This document shows, piece after piece, positions 33,292 through 41,012 of a stretch of 64,000 bases of DNA; position 1 is the first letter of the stretch, and each line of letters opens with the position of its first letter. Source of the DNA: an uncultured Lachnospiraceae bacterium (GTDB lineage Bacteria > Bacillota > Clostridia > Lachnospirales > Lachnospiraceae); the NCBI GenBank assembly GCA_947243855.1, contig CAMXIK010000012.1:1-64000 (forward strand). Direction: 5' to 3'. The translations under genes were made by a program, and so were the position numbers. The notes under the pieces were generated by a model. The model saw only the letters and a list, made by a program, of their open reading frames with translations, had not been told where the DNA came from and made no database searches.

Positions 33292-33753
33292 ATGGAATAT
33301 GAAATCGTAACGCTGGAAGAAAAAATCGCCGTCGGCATATCGGCACGGACAAACAACGCGTCTCCCGATATGGGAGCCGTGATCGGCGGCCTCTGGAACC
33401 GCTTTTACAACGAGGGCGTCTATGCCTCCATACCAAAAAAAGATAACGCCAAGGCAATGGGCATTTATACCGACTACGCCGGAAATGAAACGGCGGATTA
33501 TACTTTAGTCGTTGCCTGTGAGACTACGGAAGAACCGCAAGAGGGTGAATTCACTGTCTGTCATATTCCAGCCGGACAATATGCGAAATTTGTGGTTCGC
33601 GGCGACATGGTGCAGGCGACAGCGCAGGCATGGGCCGAGATCTGGCAGATGAATCTTCCCAGAGCCTTTCAATGTGATTTTGAGGAATACCAGAACGACG
33701 ATATGGGAGACCATGCGGAAATTCATATCTATATCGGTTTAAAGGAGACCTGA
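33292..33753 (+). CDS. Stand-alone effector-binding (AraE-bind/GyrI-like) domain protein
   Basis: 153 residues. The whole protein matches the small-molecule-binding domain of AraC/MerR regulators without a DNA-binding part: VTLEEKIAVGISARTNN at the start, GEFTVCHIPAGQYAKFVVRGD in the middle (written here in two parts: GEFTVCHIPAGQ, YAKFVVRGD), and HAEIHIYIGLK at the end. Possible roles are ligand sequestration or GyrI-like inhibition. Three bases separate it from the next GyrI-like gene. An AGAAAGGAT-type site precedes it. Confidence 0.8.
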   Translation: MEYEIVTLEEKIAVGISARTNNASPDMGAVIGGLWNRFYNEGVYASIPKKDNAKAMGIYTDYAGNETADYTLVVACETTEEPQEGEFTVCHIPAGQYAKFVVRGDMVQATAQAWAEIWQMNLPRAFQCDFEEYQNDDMGDHAEIHIYIGLKET

Positions 33754-33755
33754 AT

Positions 33756-34394
33756 ATGGCGTTTGACTATAAAAAGGAATATAAAGAGTTTTATCTTCCA
33801 AAAAAGAAACCTTCATTGATCACTGTACCGCCTATGAACTTTATCGCAGTCCGCGGCAAAGGCAATCCGAACGAGGAGGGCGGCGCCTACAACCAATCCA
33901 TCGGCCTTCTCTACGGAATCGCCTTCACCATTAAAATGAGCAAGATGGGAGATCACCGAATCGACGGATATTTTGATTATGTGGTGCCGCCGCTTGAGGG
34001 ATTGTGGTGGCAAGAAGGCACGGCCGGCATCGACTACTCCCGCAAAGAGGATTTTGAATGGATTTCCATGATTCGTCTGCCCGATTTTGTGACAATGGCG
34101 GAATTTGACTGGGCCATAGCGGAGGCTGCGGAAAAGAAAAAGACAGATTTTTCAAAAGTGGAATTTCTGACCTACGAGGAAGGACTCTGCGTGCAGTGTA
34201 TGCACATCGGTCCCTATGACGACGAACCCGCCACCATAGAAGCTATGGACGCTTTCGCGAAAGAGCAGGGATTTTTACCCGATATGCAGGGGGGACGCCG
34301 TCATCATGAGATTTATTTGAGCGACGCCAGAAAATGTAAGTCGGAGAACCTGAAAACGGTGATTCGGCATCCGGTTAAACGGATGAAACCGTAG
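33756..34394 (+). CDS. GyrI-like domain-containing protein
   Basis: 212 residues. Begins AFDYKKEYKEFYLPKKKPS and has VPPMNFIAVRGKGNPNE, the conserved GLWWQEG and CMHIGPYDDEPATI, all typical of a long GyrI-like family in Clostridia. Some relatives are small-molecule hydrolases or drug-binding proteins; activity here is unknown. Follows the preceding effector-binding gene directly, likely co-transcribed. Confidence 0.85.
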   Translation: MAFDYKKEYKEFYLPKKKPSLITVPPMNFIAVRGKGNPNEEGGAYNQSIGLLYGIAFTIKMSKMGDHRIDGYFDYVVPPLEGLWWQEGTAGIDYSRKEDFEWISMIRLPDFVTMAEFDWAIAEAAEKKKTDFSKVEFLTYEEGLCVQCMHIGPYDDEPATIEAMDAFAKEQGFLPDMQGGRRHHEIYLSDARKCKSENLKTVIRHPVKRMKP

Positions 34395-34428
34395 TACCGC
34401 CATAAAATGGCTGGAGAGAAGAGCGCAC

Positions 34429-35304
34429 ATGCACTTTGTAACGGCAAAAGGAATCTTATCATCAAAAAACGGAATGAATCTATACCGCGGCTGTTCTCAC
34501 GGATGTATTTACTGCGATTCCAGAAGCAGATGCTATCACATGGAGCACGCCTTTGAGGACATAGAGGTAAAGGAAAACGCCCTTGCTCTGTTGGAAAACG
34601 CCCTTTTGCACAAACGTAAAAAGTGCATGATCGGCACTGGCGCCATGACAGACCCTTATATTCCTCTGGAAACGGAAATCTGCCATGTGCGAAAGGCCCT
34701 GCGCCTGATTTATGAGCACGGATTTGGTTTTACCGTTATTACCAAATCAGACCGTATTTTACGGGACATAGACCTTTTACAGAAAATCAACAAAAAGACA
34801 AAATGCGTCGTACAGATGACGCTGACAACTTACGATGAGGATTTATGCCGGAAACTAGAGCCAAACGTATGCACGACAAGAGAGCGCGTACAAGCCCTGA
34901 AAAAGCTGCATGAAGCCGGAATCCCGACTGTTGTATGGCTGTCGCCGATTTTACCTTTTATCAACGATACAGAAGAAAATATTTCCGGTGTTCTGGATTT
35001 GTGTGCAGAGGCAAAGGTTTACGGCGTCATCTGTTTCGGCATGGGGCTGACCCTGCGCGAAGGAAACCGGGAATATTTTTATCAGCAATTGGACCGGCTT
35101 TTCCCCGGATTAAAAGAAAAATATATCCGTACATACGGAAATCAATACGTCGTTGACAGTCCAAACAGCCGCCGCCTGATGCGTCTGTTCCACCAAACCT
35201 GTGAGAAAAACGGAATGCTTCATAATAATGAAGAAATTTTTCAATATCTGCAGACCTTTGAGGAAAAGGAGACGGCAACGCAGATGAGTATTTGGGATTA
35301 CTAG
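34429..35304 (+). CDS. Radical SAM protein of the SPL (spore photoproduct lyase) family
   Basis: 291 residues. The cluster motif GCSHGCIYCDSRSRCY has Cys22, Cys26 and Cys29. Conserved FTVITKSDRILRDIDLLQKI and VWLSPILPFINDTEENI blocks follow. Shorter than true SplB and lacking its C-terminal features, so a DNA-repair role is not established. GGAGAG precedes the ATG; the gene follows the GyrI-like gene by 34 bases. Confidence 0.87.
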   Translation: MHFVTAKGILSSKNGMNLYRGCSHGCIYCDSRSRCYHMEHAFEDIEVKENALALLENALLHKRKKCMIGTGAMTDPYIPLETEICHVRKALRLIYEHGFGFTVITKSDRILRDIDLLQKINKKTKCVVQMTLTTYDEDLCRKLEPNVCTTRERVQALKKLHEAGIPTVVWLSPILPFINDTEENISGVLDLCAEAKVYGVICFGMGLTLREGNREYFYQQLDRLFPGLKEKYIRTYGNQYVVDSPNSRRLMRLFHQTCEKNGMLHNNEEIFQYLQTFEEKETATQMSIWDY

Positions 35305-35334
35305 CCTAGATCGTATTATGTTATATGCGCAAAT

Positions 35335-35370
35335 CAACTATGAAACAAATACACATTTATTTCATAGTTG
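35335..35370. terminator. AT-rich long hairpin between convergent genes
   Basis: CAACTATGAAACAAAT (35335-35350) pairs with 35355-35370 at 15 of 16 positions around a 4-base loop. It lies between the convergent radical SAM and lipoprotein genes. No long T-run follows on either side, so termination is uncertain. Confidence 0.5.
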
Positions 35371-35417
35371 ACACAGAAAATACCGTTTATCCAGCATACG
35401 CCTCAACTTCTGCATTT

Positions 35418-36560
35418 TTACAATCCCTCAACGCCAAGCTCCTCAAATGCAGCCTCCATCAGCACACAATCACGGGAAACATGTCCGATCAGTCCAAGAC
35501 TGTCCGATGTTATATAAAAATGAGAATCCAGCGATTCTAAATCCTTCTTTTCCCAGAATTCGTAATCTTTGAAAAATTCTACCCGTGTTTCATCAATTTT
35601 CTTCTTCCTATCATCCCCCGGCCACAGTCCCACAAACGCTCCTGTATTGAGCAATGATACAGGCGTCCACCCCTCGCCAACTACATCCCGCAGTTGTAAA
35701 ACCTTGCCATTTTTCATATTGATGGTAATTCCCTTTTCATCTTCATTCGGATGATTCGCAGCGCGGAAGTAGTTATATTCGAAAATGCGCACGGAAAAAT
35801 AAGATTCATCCTGCCGTGTAACCACATAATCCCTAAAAATTTCTCCGTACATATGTTCTTTTGGATTCAGCAGGCTTTCTTCATCATTATAATCATAGGA
35901 ATAAAAAAACGCCGCCCTAAGCTCCGCGTTAATCTGTTCCTCCAGCGCGGCATCCTTTAAATCAACCTGCGGATATTCTATGGTAATATAAACATCCATT
36001 CTATCATCATAATAGGTATAAAGATAATGTTTAAAAAAATAAGGCTCAAATGTATTCTCAACACTAGGCGTCAATTTCCAGAAATCGCACTCCACAGGTC
36101 CGCTTTCAGAATGGTAACGGATGTCCGACGCGATATCCTGATCTTTGGATATTTGCGCAGAATACACATAATTTTCCCGCATATTCGTTACAAAATCAGA
36201 ATCTTCTTTCAGATGCCCCCAAGGATTCCCTTCGGGAACATTTTCTGCAAAAATCGGCTCATAAATGCCCTCAAACGTATACCACCCGGTTTCCGCATCG
36301 TAAGAGCCAGAAATCCGTTCCTCCCACCATTCGTTTTCTCCCTCAAGCAGAATATCGCAGTAAATATCCTCTATTTCCTTTATCTCCTCAAAATAAGCTT
36401 GATAGGTTCCCTCTATACCATAAGTACGGAATCCCTCCTGGATATACAGCGCCATCTGCTGATAGGCATCCTCCTGCTCTGTCGTCTGGCCGCAGCCAGC
36501 CGCCAAAGCGCATACCGCCAGAGAACAGATAAGAGATATCACATATCGTAATTTTTTCAT
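35418..36560 (-). CDS. Lipoprotein with RsiV-like DUF4163/DUF3298 region
   Basis: 380 residues. A lipoprotein signal (MKKLRYVISLICSLAV, lipobox LAAGC) is followed by a linker with helix and then, from about residue 190, a DUF4163/DUF3298-like domain (MDVYITIEYPQV, FRAANHPNEDEKGITINMKN). RsiV-type domains bind lysozyme in an anti-sigma factor, but no membrane segment or sigma factor is seen here. The start at 36560 is chosen for the signal peptide; AGGAGG lies 13 bases upstream, a little far. Adjacent to a recombinase gene on the same strand. Confidence 0.8.
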   Translation of the reverse strand: MKKLRYVISLICSLAVCALAAGCGQTTEQEDAYQQMALYIQEGFRTYGIEGTYQAYFEEIKEIEDIYCDILLEGENEWWEERISGSYDAETGWYTFEGIYEPIFAENVPEGNPWGHLKEDSDFVTNMRENYVYSAQISKDQDIASDIRYHSESGPVECDFWKLTPSVENTFEPYFFKHYLYTYYDDRMDVYITIEYPQVDLKDAALEEQINAELRAAFFYSYDYNDEESLLNPKEHMYGEIFRDYVVTRQDESYFSVRIFEYNYFRAANHPNEDEKGITINMKNGKVLQLRDVVGEGWTPVSLLNTGAFVGLWPGDDRKKKIDETRVEFFKDYEFWEKKDLESLDSHFYITSDSLGLIGHVSRDCVLMEAAFEELGVEGL

Positions 36561-36599
36561 CAGGTCTATTCTGCCTCCTGCTTGTCTAATCAATCCATT

Positions 36600-37667
36600 T
36601 CAATTATCCCGCAGCTTAATCGTCCGCGCGGCCTTCCTCCGGTTCTGGTCTTTGATCGCCGCATAATGCTTTCTGGTCGTTCCCACATCCGAATGTCCGA
36701 GAACGTCCGCCACCAGATAGATATCCTCGGTTTCCTGATAGAGCGTCGTACCAAAGGTGGAGCGAAGTTTATGGGGCGTGATCTTTTTCTGGGGCACAAA
36801 CTCCTTTGCATACTTTTCCACCAGATTTTCTACCGCATGGACGCTGATCCTTTTCTTCTGCAAGGAGAAAAACAGGGCGTTTTCTTCTCCCGGCAGAGCC
36901 TGCGGCGCGATCTGGGCGCGCGGGCCTTCTATGTAATCCAAAAGGGCTTTTTCTACCTCTTCCCCAAAGTACAAAACCGCCTCGTTTCCGCCTTTCCGGA
37001 TAATGCGGATGCTGTTTTCCCGAAAATTCACGTCGTTTATGTCAAGTCCCACACATTCCGAAACACGAATGCCCGTCCCTAAAAATAGAGTGACGATGGC
37101 AATATCCCGCACCTTTGTCTTTAAGAAAAAGTCTTTTTTCTTTCCGGTCAGCTCCTTTTCATAACTTTCCAGACTGTCCAGAAAAATGGCCACCTCGTCC
37201 GGTTCCAAGTGAATAATGGCTTTCTCATGAATTTTCGGCATATCCACCTGCATGGCCACATTTTTGGAAAGCAGCTCCTTCTTAAAGAAATAGTCGAACA
37301 TACTGCGTAGGGAAGACATTTTCCTTGCGATGCTGTTGGCCCCGTTTTTCTGCTCCCCATTTTCCGATTCATAATATTTCAGATATTCCTGATATTCCTC
37401 AATATCAAGGGCCGTCAGGTTATCAAGGTCACTCAGCGTCACTTCCCGCACGGCCTTATCTTTTAAAGCTGGATTTTTATCAATCAGAAAACGCAGGAAT
37501 ACCTGAAAATCATAGGCATAGGAAATTCTCGTCTTCGCGCTGGATTTCTGCTCGATGGCCCGGAAATAATCCCGCGTATACGGCGGAAGTTCCTCCAAAA
37601 GCCCGCGAAGCTGTAAAATATAACCCGTTTCCCTTTTTTCATGGTAAGTACGATTTTTTCCCGCCAT
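36600..37667 (-). CDS. Tyrosine recombinase, XerC/XerD type
   Basis: 355 residues. An N-terminal SAM-like core-binding domain (about 20-140) and a catalytic domain with Arg in GTGIRVSECVGL (about residue 200), Lys in IRKGGNEA, His/Arg in HKLRSTFG (about 300), His in LGHSDVGTT and the nucleophile Tyr in RKHYAAI (about 335). No attachment sites, excisionase or phage genes are nearby, so a chromosome-resolution or general Xer role is more likely than an integrase. It is annotated in relatives as a tyrosine-type recombinase/integrase. Confidence 0.88.
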   Translation of the reverse strand: MAGKNRTYHEKRETGYILQLRGLLEELPPYTRDYFRAIEQKSSAKTRISYAYDFQVFLRFLIDKNPALKDKAVREVTLSDLDNLTALDIEEYQEYLKYYESENGEQKNGANSIARKMSSLRSMFDYFFKKELLSKNVAMQVDMPKIHEKAIIHLEPDEVAIFLDSLESYEKELTGKKKDFFLKTKVRDIAIVTLFLGTGIRVSECVGLDINDVNFRENSIRIIRKGGNEAVLYFGEEVEKALLDYIEGPRAQIAPQALPGEENALFFSLQKKRISVHAVENLVEKYAKEFVPQKKITPHKLRSTFGTTLYQETEDIYLVADVLGHSDVGTTRKHYAAIKDQNRRKAARTIKLRDN

Positions 37668-37692
37668 TTCCTTTTTTCTCCATTATCCTTTG

Positions 37693-38412
37693 TTATTTTT
37701 TATCCCACCCTGCGATACCGCTGTCTAAAATCGCCGTAAACATCCGTTCTTTGACCCCTGGCGCTTCCAGATTGATCTGCTGAACCATGTTTTTCACTGT
37801 CTCCCGCTTGGTATGCCCGTCCGCCGGACAGGGGCTTTTGACAACGGGAACGTTATTTTTCCGTACAAAGCCAATCACATCCGCCTCATTCATATAGATC
37901 AGGGGCCGTATCACTGTAATCTGCGTGCGGTCCAGATAGGTCACGGGCCGGAAGGTATGAAAGCGCCCCTCATAGATCAATGACATCATCATAGTTTCCA
38001 CCACATCGTCCTTGTGATGCGCATAGGCCACTTTGTTACAGCCCGCCGCCTTCATGGCGTCGTTAAGCGCGCCCTTTCGCATCTTTGCGCACAGGGAACA
38101 GGGATTGGATTCCAGCCTGTCCTCAAAGATGATTTTACCGATATCCGTCTTGACGATATGATATTCCACGTCCAGTTCCCGGCATAAATTTTCGATTCCG
38201 GACAGATCCAGATTCCCGAATCCCAAATCCACTGTCACCGCAGAAAGTTCAAAGGGATGAGGATAAAAACGCCGCAGTCCCTGCAAAGCATAGAGAAGCG
38301 TCAGGCTGTCCTTGCCGCCGGAAATACCGACGGCAATCCGGTCGCCCGTCTCAATCATATGATAATCATCCACAGCCTTTCTGGTAAGGCTCATTACCTG
38401 TTGCAGTTTCAT
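37693..38412 (-). CDS. ttcA: tRNA 2-thiocytidine biosynthesis protein TtcA
   Basis: 239 residues. PP-loop ATPase motif GISGGKDSLTLLYAL near residues 28-42; cysteine motif PCSLCAKMRKGAL near 107, and a further CPADGHTKRE segment. TtcA uses a [4Fe-4S] cluster to thiolate C32 of tRNA. Length is somewhat short compared with E. coli. Starts divergently from an AI-2E transporter gene, with a promoter in the gap. Confidence 0.88.
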   Translation of the reverse strand: MKLQQVMSLTRKAVDDYHMIETGDRIAVGISGGKDSLTLLYALQGLRRFYPHPFELSAVTVDLGFGNLDLSGIENLCRELDVEYHIVKTDIGKIIFEDRLESNPCSLCAKMRKGALNDAMKAAGCNKVAYAHHKDDVVETMMMSLIYEGRFHTFRPVTYLDRTQITVIRPLIYMNEADVIGFVRKNNVPVVKSPCPADGHTKRETVKNMVQQINLEAPGVKERMFTAILDSGIAGWDKK

Positions 38413-38490
38413 CTATGCGTTTCCTGCGCTTTCGTTCACATTTTTGCAATCTGCTTTGGATTGCTCTTGTGTCTCCACTGCCAAATTGCT

Positions 38491-38518
38491 ATAATATGAT
38501 TATATCATTTTCTGTCAA
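38491..38518 (-). promoter_or_regulatory. Candidate promoter of ttcA
   Basis: On the minus strand TTGACA (38518-38513), a 16-base spacer and TATTAT (38496-38491), about 80 bases before the ttcA ATG. Confidence 0.55.
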
Positions 38519-38560
38519 CTGACAAAAGAACTGATAAATAGAAGTAAAGAGGCTGTGTAA

Positions 38561-39883
38561 ATGAAATTCAAATTTGAGAAAAAATATTTATATTGGGGAT
38601 TAACCGGCTTTCTGGCTCTTGCTGGCGCGATCCTCTTCTATTACATTCTCTTCCACCGCTCCAATTTCATGGGCGGGATCGGCAAATTCATCACCATTGC
38701 CATGCCAATTATCGACGGTTTTGTATTGGCGTATCTGTTTACGCCCATTTTAAATATGCTGGAAAAGAAACTGATCAAACCGCTCTGTGTGAAAGCCGGT
38801 CTTTCCATGACGCCCAAGGTGAAAAGCCGTATCCGGGCTGGCTCTATTCTTGCCACGCTGGTGATTGTTCTTCTTGTGGTTTATGAGCTTTTTGCGCTGA
38901 TTATTCCGGAAGTTGTAAGGAGCGTACAGAGTATTATTTTCCAATTTCCTATTTATGTCAATAACCTTTCCAACTGGGCGCTTCTGCTTCTAAAGGACAA
39001 TCCGGATCTGGAGGCCACCGTAGATGCGTTGATTAACCAATATTCCACAAAAGTAATGGAGTATGTGAATACCAATCTCCTGCCCCATATCAATGAAGTT
39101 TTAAAAACAGTTTCCCTGAGCGTCATCGGCGTATTTAAGGCGCTCTGGAATCTGGTGATCGGCTTTATTATTTCCATCTATCTGCTTGGAAGCAAAGAAA
39201 AGTTTGCCGGGCAGGCCAAGAAAATTGTCTATGCAGTGTTTGACCGCAACGCCGGAAACGAACTGGTATCTAATTTCCGCTTTATCCACAGTACCTTTAT
39301 TGGCTTTATCGGCGGTAAAATCATAGATTCCATTATCATCGGCATTATTTGCTTTGTCTGCACCAGCATTATTGGCACGCCGTACTCTATTCTGGTAAGC
39401 GTGATCATCGGTGTGACCAATGTCATTCCCTTTTTTGGCCCATGGATCGGCGGCATTCCCAGCGCCCTTCTGGTATTGATGGTCGATCCCAAACAGGCGT
39501 TATATTTTGGTATTCTCATTATTTTTATTCAGCAGTTTGACGGCAACATCCTCGGCCCGAAAATCCTTGGCGATTCCACCGGTCTTTCGAGCTTCTGGGT
39601 TATCTTTTCGATTACCATTTTTGGAGGACTCTTCGGCGTTCTCGGCATGATTGTGGGCGTACCGATCTTCGCCGTGTTCTATGCAGGCGTCAAGTCCCTT
39701 GTGAACCGGTACTTGCAAAAGAAAAATCTACCCACAGATCTTGGACCCTATATGACGGTCGGCAGGATTGAAGAATCCATGGCCTTTACGGAGTATGTGC
39801 CGCCTGTTAAGAAAAAGAGCAGCGGCAAACAGCAAGAAACAAAAAAGACGGCCGACAGCGAAAACAAGTCCCAAAAATCTTAG
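38561..39883 (+). CDS. AI-2E family transporter (UPF0118/PerM-like)
   Basis: 440 residues with about eight membrane segments arranged as two, a long periplasmic/extracytoplasmic section (about 130-180), then the conserved later helices including GVTNVIPFFGPWIGGIPSALL and FDGNILGPKILGDSTGLSSF. Members export AI-2, auxin or ions, so the name is historical. The C-terminal 45 residues are charged and Lys/Ser-rich. AAAGAGG precedes the ATG; a small gene follows 11 bases later. Confidence 0.9.
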   Translation: MKFKFEKKYLYWGLTGFLALAGAILFYYILFHRSNFMGGIGKFITIAMPIIDGFVLAYLFTPILNMLEKKLIKPLCVKAGLSMTPKVKSRIRAGSILATLVIVLLVVYELFALIIPEVVRSVQSIIFQFPIYVNNLSNWALLLLKDNPDLEATVDALINQYSTKVMEYVNTNLLPHINEVLKTVSLSVIGVFKALWNLVIGFIISIYLLGSKEKFAGQAKKIVYAVFDRNAGNELVSNFRFIHSTFIGFIGGKIIDSIIIGIICFVCTSIIGTPYSILVSVIIGVTNVIPFFGPWIGGIPSALLVLMVDPKQALYFGILIIFIQQFDGNILGPKILGDSTGLSSFWVIFSITIFGGLFGVLGMIVGVPIFAVFYAGVKSLVNRYLQKKNLPTDLGPYMTVGRIEESMAFTEYVPPVKKKSSGKQQETKKTADSENKSQKS

Positions 39884-39894
39884 GAGGAAAACTT

Positions 39895-40125
39895 ATGCTA
39901 GGCACAATTATTTTTACCACTCTTGTCGTGCTTGTTATCTTTTTCTACATGCGCCGTAAAGCCAAACAAAACCGCCGCCGGTTAGAAGACCTCAACAGCG
40001 TGCGGGATTTCCATGCCTCCTACGACCGCATCAGGACACACAAGAACGTAAGGGACAGACAAAACAACTATCAGACCTATGTAACCAAATATAACAGCAC
40101 AGAAGACTACCGAGAAAAACGATAA
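39895..40125 (+). CDS. Small single-span membrane protein of unknown function
   Basis: 76 residues: one N-terminal membrane segment (LGTIIFTTLVVLVIFFYM) and a basic, charged cytosolic tail (KAKQNRRRLEDLNSVR). AGGAGG precedes its ATG and it follows the AI-2E gene directly. A terminator follows. No family recognised. Confidence 0.7.
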   Translation: MLGTIIFTTLVVLVIFFYMRRKAKQNRRRLEDLNSVRDFHASYDRIRTHKNVRDRQNNYQTYVTKYNSTEDYREKR

Positions 40126-40151
40126 GGGAGCGAAATAACCGCTCCCTTTTT
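40126..40151 (+). terminator. Terminator after the AI-2E transporter unit
   Basis: GGGAGCG and CGCTCCC with a 7-base loop, followed by TTTTT. Confidence 0.85.
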
Positions 40152-40196
40152 CCGAGTCTGCAAAATAAATCCCGCAATCGAATCTCACTCGATTTA

Positions 40197-40823
40197 TTAT
40201 CTATTTTCAAAATCCTCCACAAACTGCGTAATCAGCTTCACGGTTCCATCGATGCCGAGCCGGCTGCTATTGACGGAGAGGTCATAGCTGTCGACACGCC
40301 CCCATTTCTTGGAAGAATAATAGTTGTAATAGCTCTGACGCTGCTTATCCTTCTTGTTCATCATGTCGATGGCCTTCTGCTCGCTATTGATATCCTCGAA
40401 GCGCTCCATAATCCGCTTCGCCTTGCATTTTTCATCCCCGTTGATAAAAATATGCAGACAGTTCTGATAATCATGCAGCGCATAATCCGCACAGCGCCCC
40501 ACAATCACACAAGGCCCCTCGGATGCAATCTTCTTGATCGTATCAAACTGCGCCAGAAATACCTTATGGCTGATAGGCATATCCACGAAGGAGGATGAAT
40601 TATAGCCGAAGGAATACGTGTCCATGACCAGATTATAGAGGAACGAATTCGTCGGCCTTTCGTCATGGCTCTGGATCATCTCCTCACAAAAACCGCTCTC
40701 TTTTGCCGCCCGCGTCAACAGATCCTTATCATAAAATTTAATTCCAAAGTGTTCCGCCACTTTTTTACCGATCTCACGGCCGCCGGAACCGAACTGACGT
40801 CCAATCGTAACAATTGTATTCAT
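40197..40823 (-). CDS. Cytidylate kinase-like family protein
   Basis: 208 residues. P-loop GRQFGSGGREIGKKVAEHFG at residues 8-27, FYDKDLL, and a FVNGDEKCKAKRIME-like region (FINGDEKCKAKRI). The family is the AAA_33/CMK-like group distinct from the Cmk of pyrimidine metabolism; substrate unknown. Stands alone on the minus strand. Confidence 0.86.
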   Translation of the reverse strand: MNTIVTIGRQFGSGGREIGKKVAEHFGIKFYDKDLLTRAAKESGFCEEMIQSHDERPTNSFLYNLVMDTYSFGYNSSSFVDMPISHKVFLAQFDTIKKIASEGPCVIVGRCADYALHDYQNCLHIFINGDEKCKAKRIMERFEDINSEQKAIDMMNKKDKQRQSYYNYYSSKKWGRVDSYDLSVNSSRLGIDGTVKLITQFVEDFENR

Positions 40824-40968
40824 AGATGCATCCCCTTTCTATACTCCCCACATTATGATATTTTCCTTAAGCGTTCTTTTTCTCCTTTTACCCTGTCAAG
40901 TTCCATTACATTGACATCCTTATTCCCTATATTAATCGTCTGTTACATGATTATTATAGCAGAAATTA

Positions 40969-41003
40969 GGAAAAATAACAAGAGGGCAGAAACCTCTGCC
41001 CTC
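40969..41003 (-). terminator. Terminator of the large surface protein gene
   Basis: GAGGGCAGA/TCTGCCCTC 9-bp stem at 40982-40990 and 40995-41003; the minus-strand tail is TTGTTATTTTT. Confidence 0.75.
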
Positions 41004-41012
41004 CCCCATACA

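Noticed and set aside
36600..37667. Prophage or integrative element suggested by the tyrosine recombinase.
   Set aside because: No tRNA target, direct repeats, excisionase, phage or conjugation genes lie nearby; flanking genes are housekeeping.
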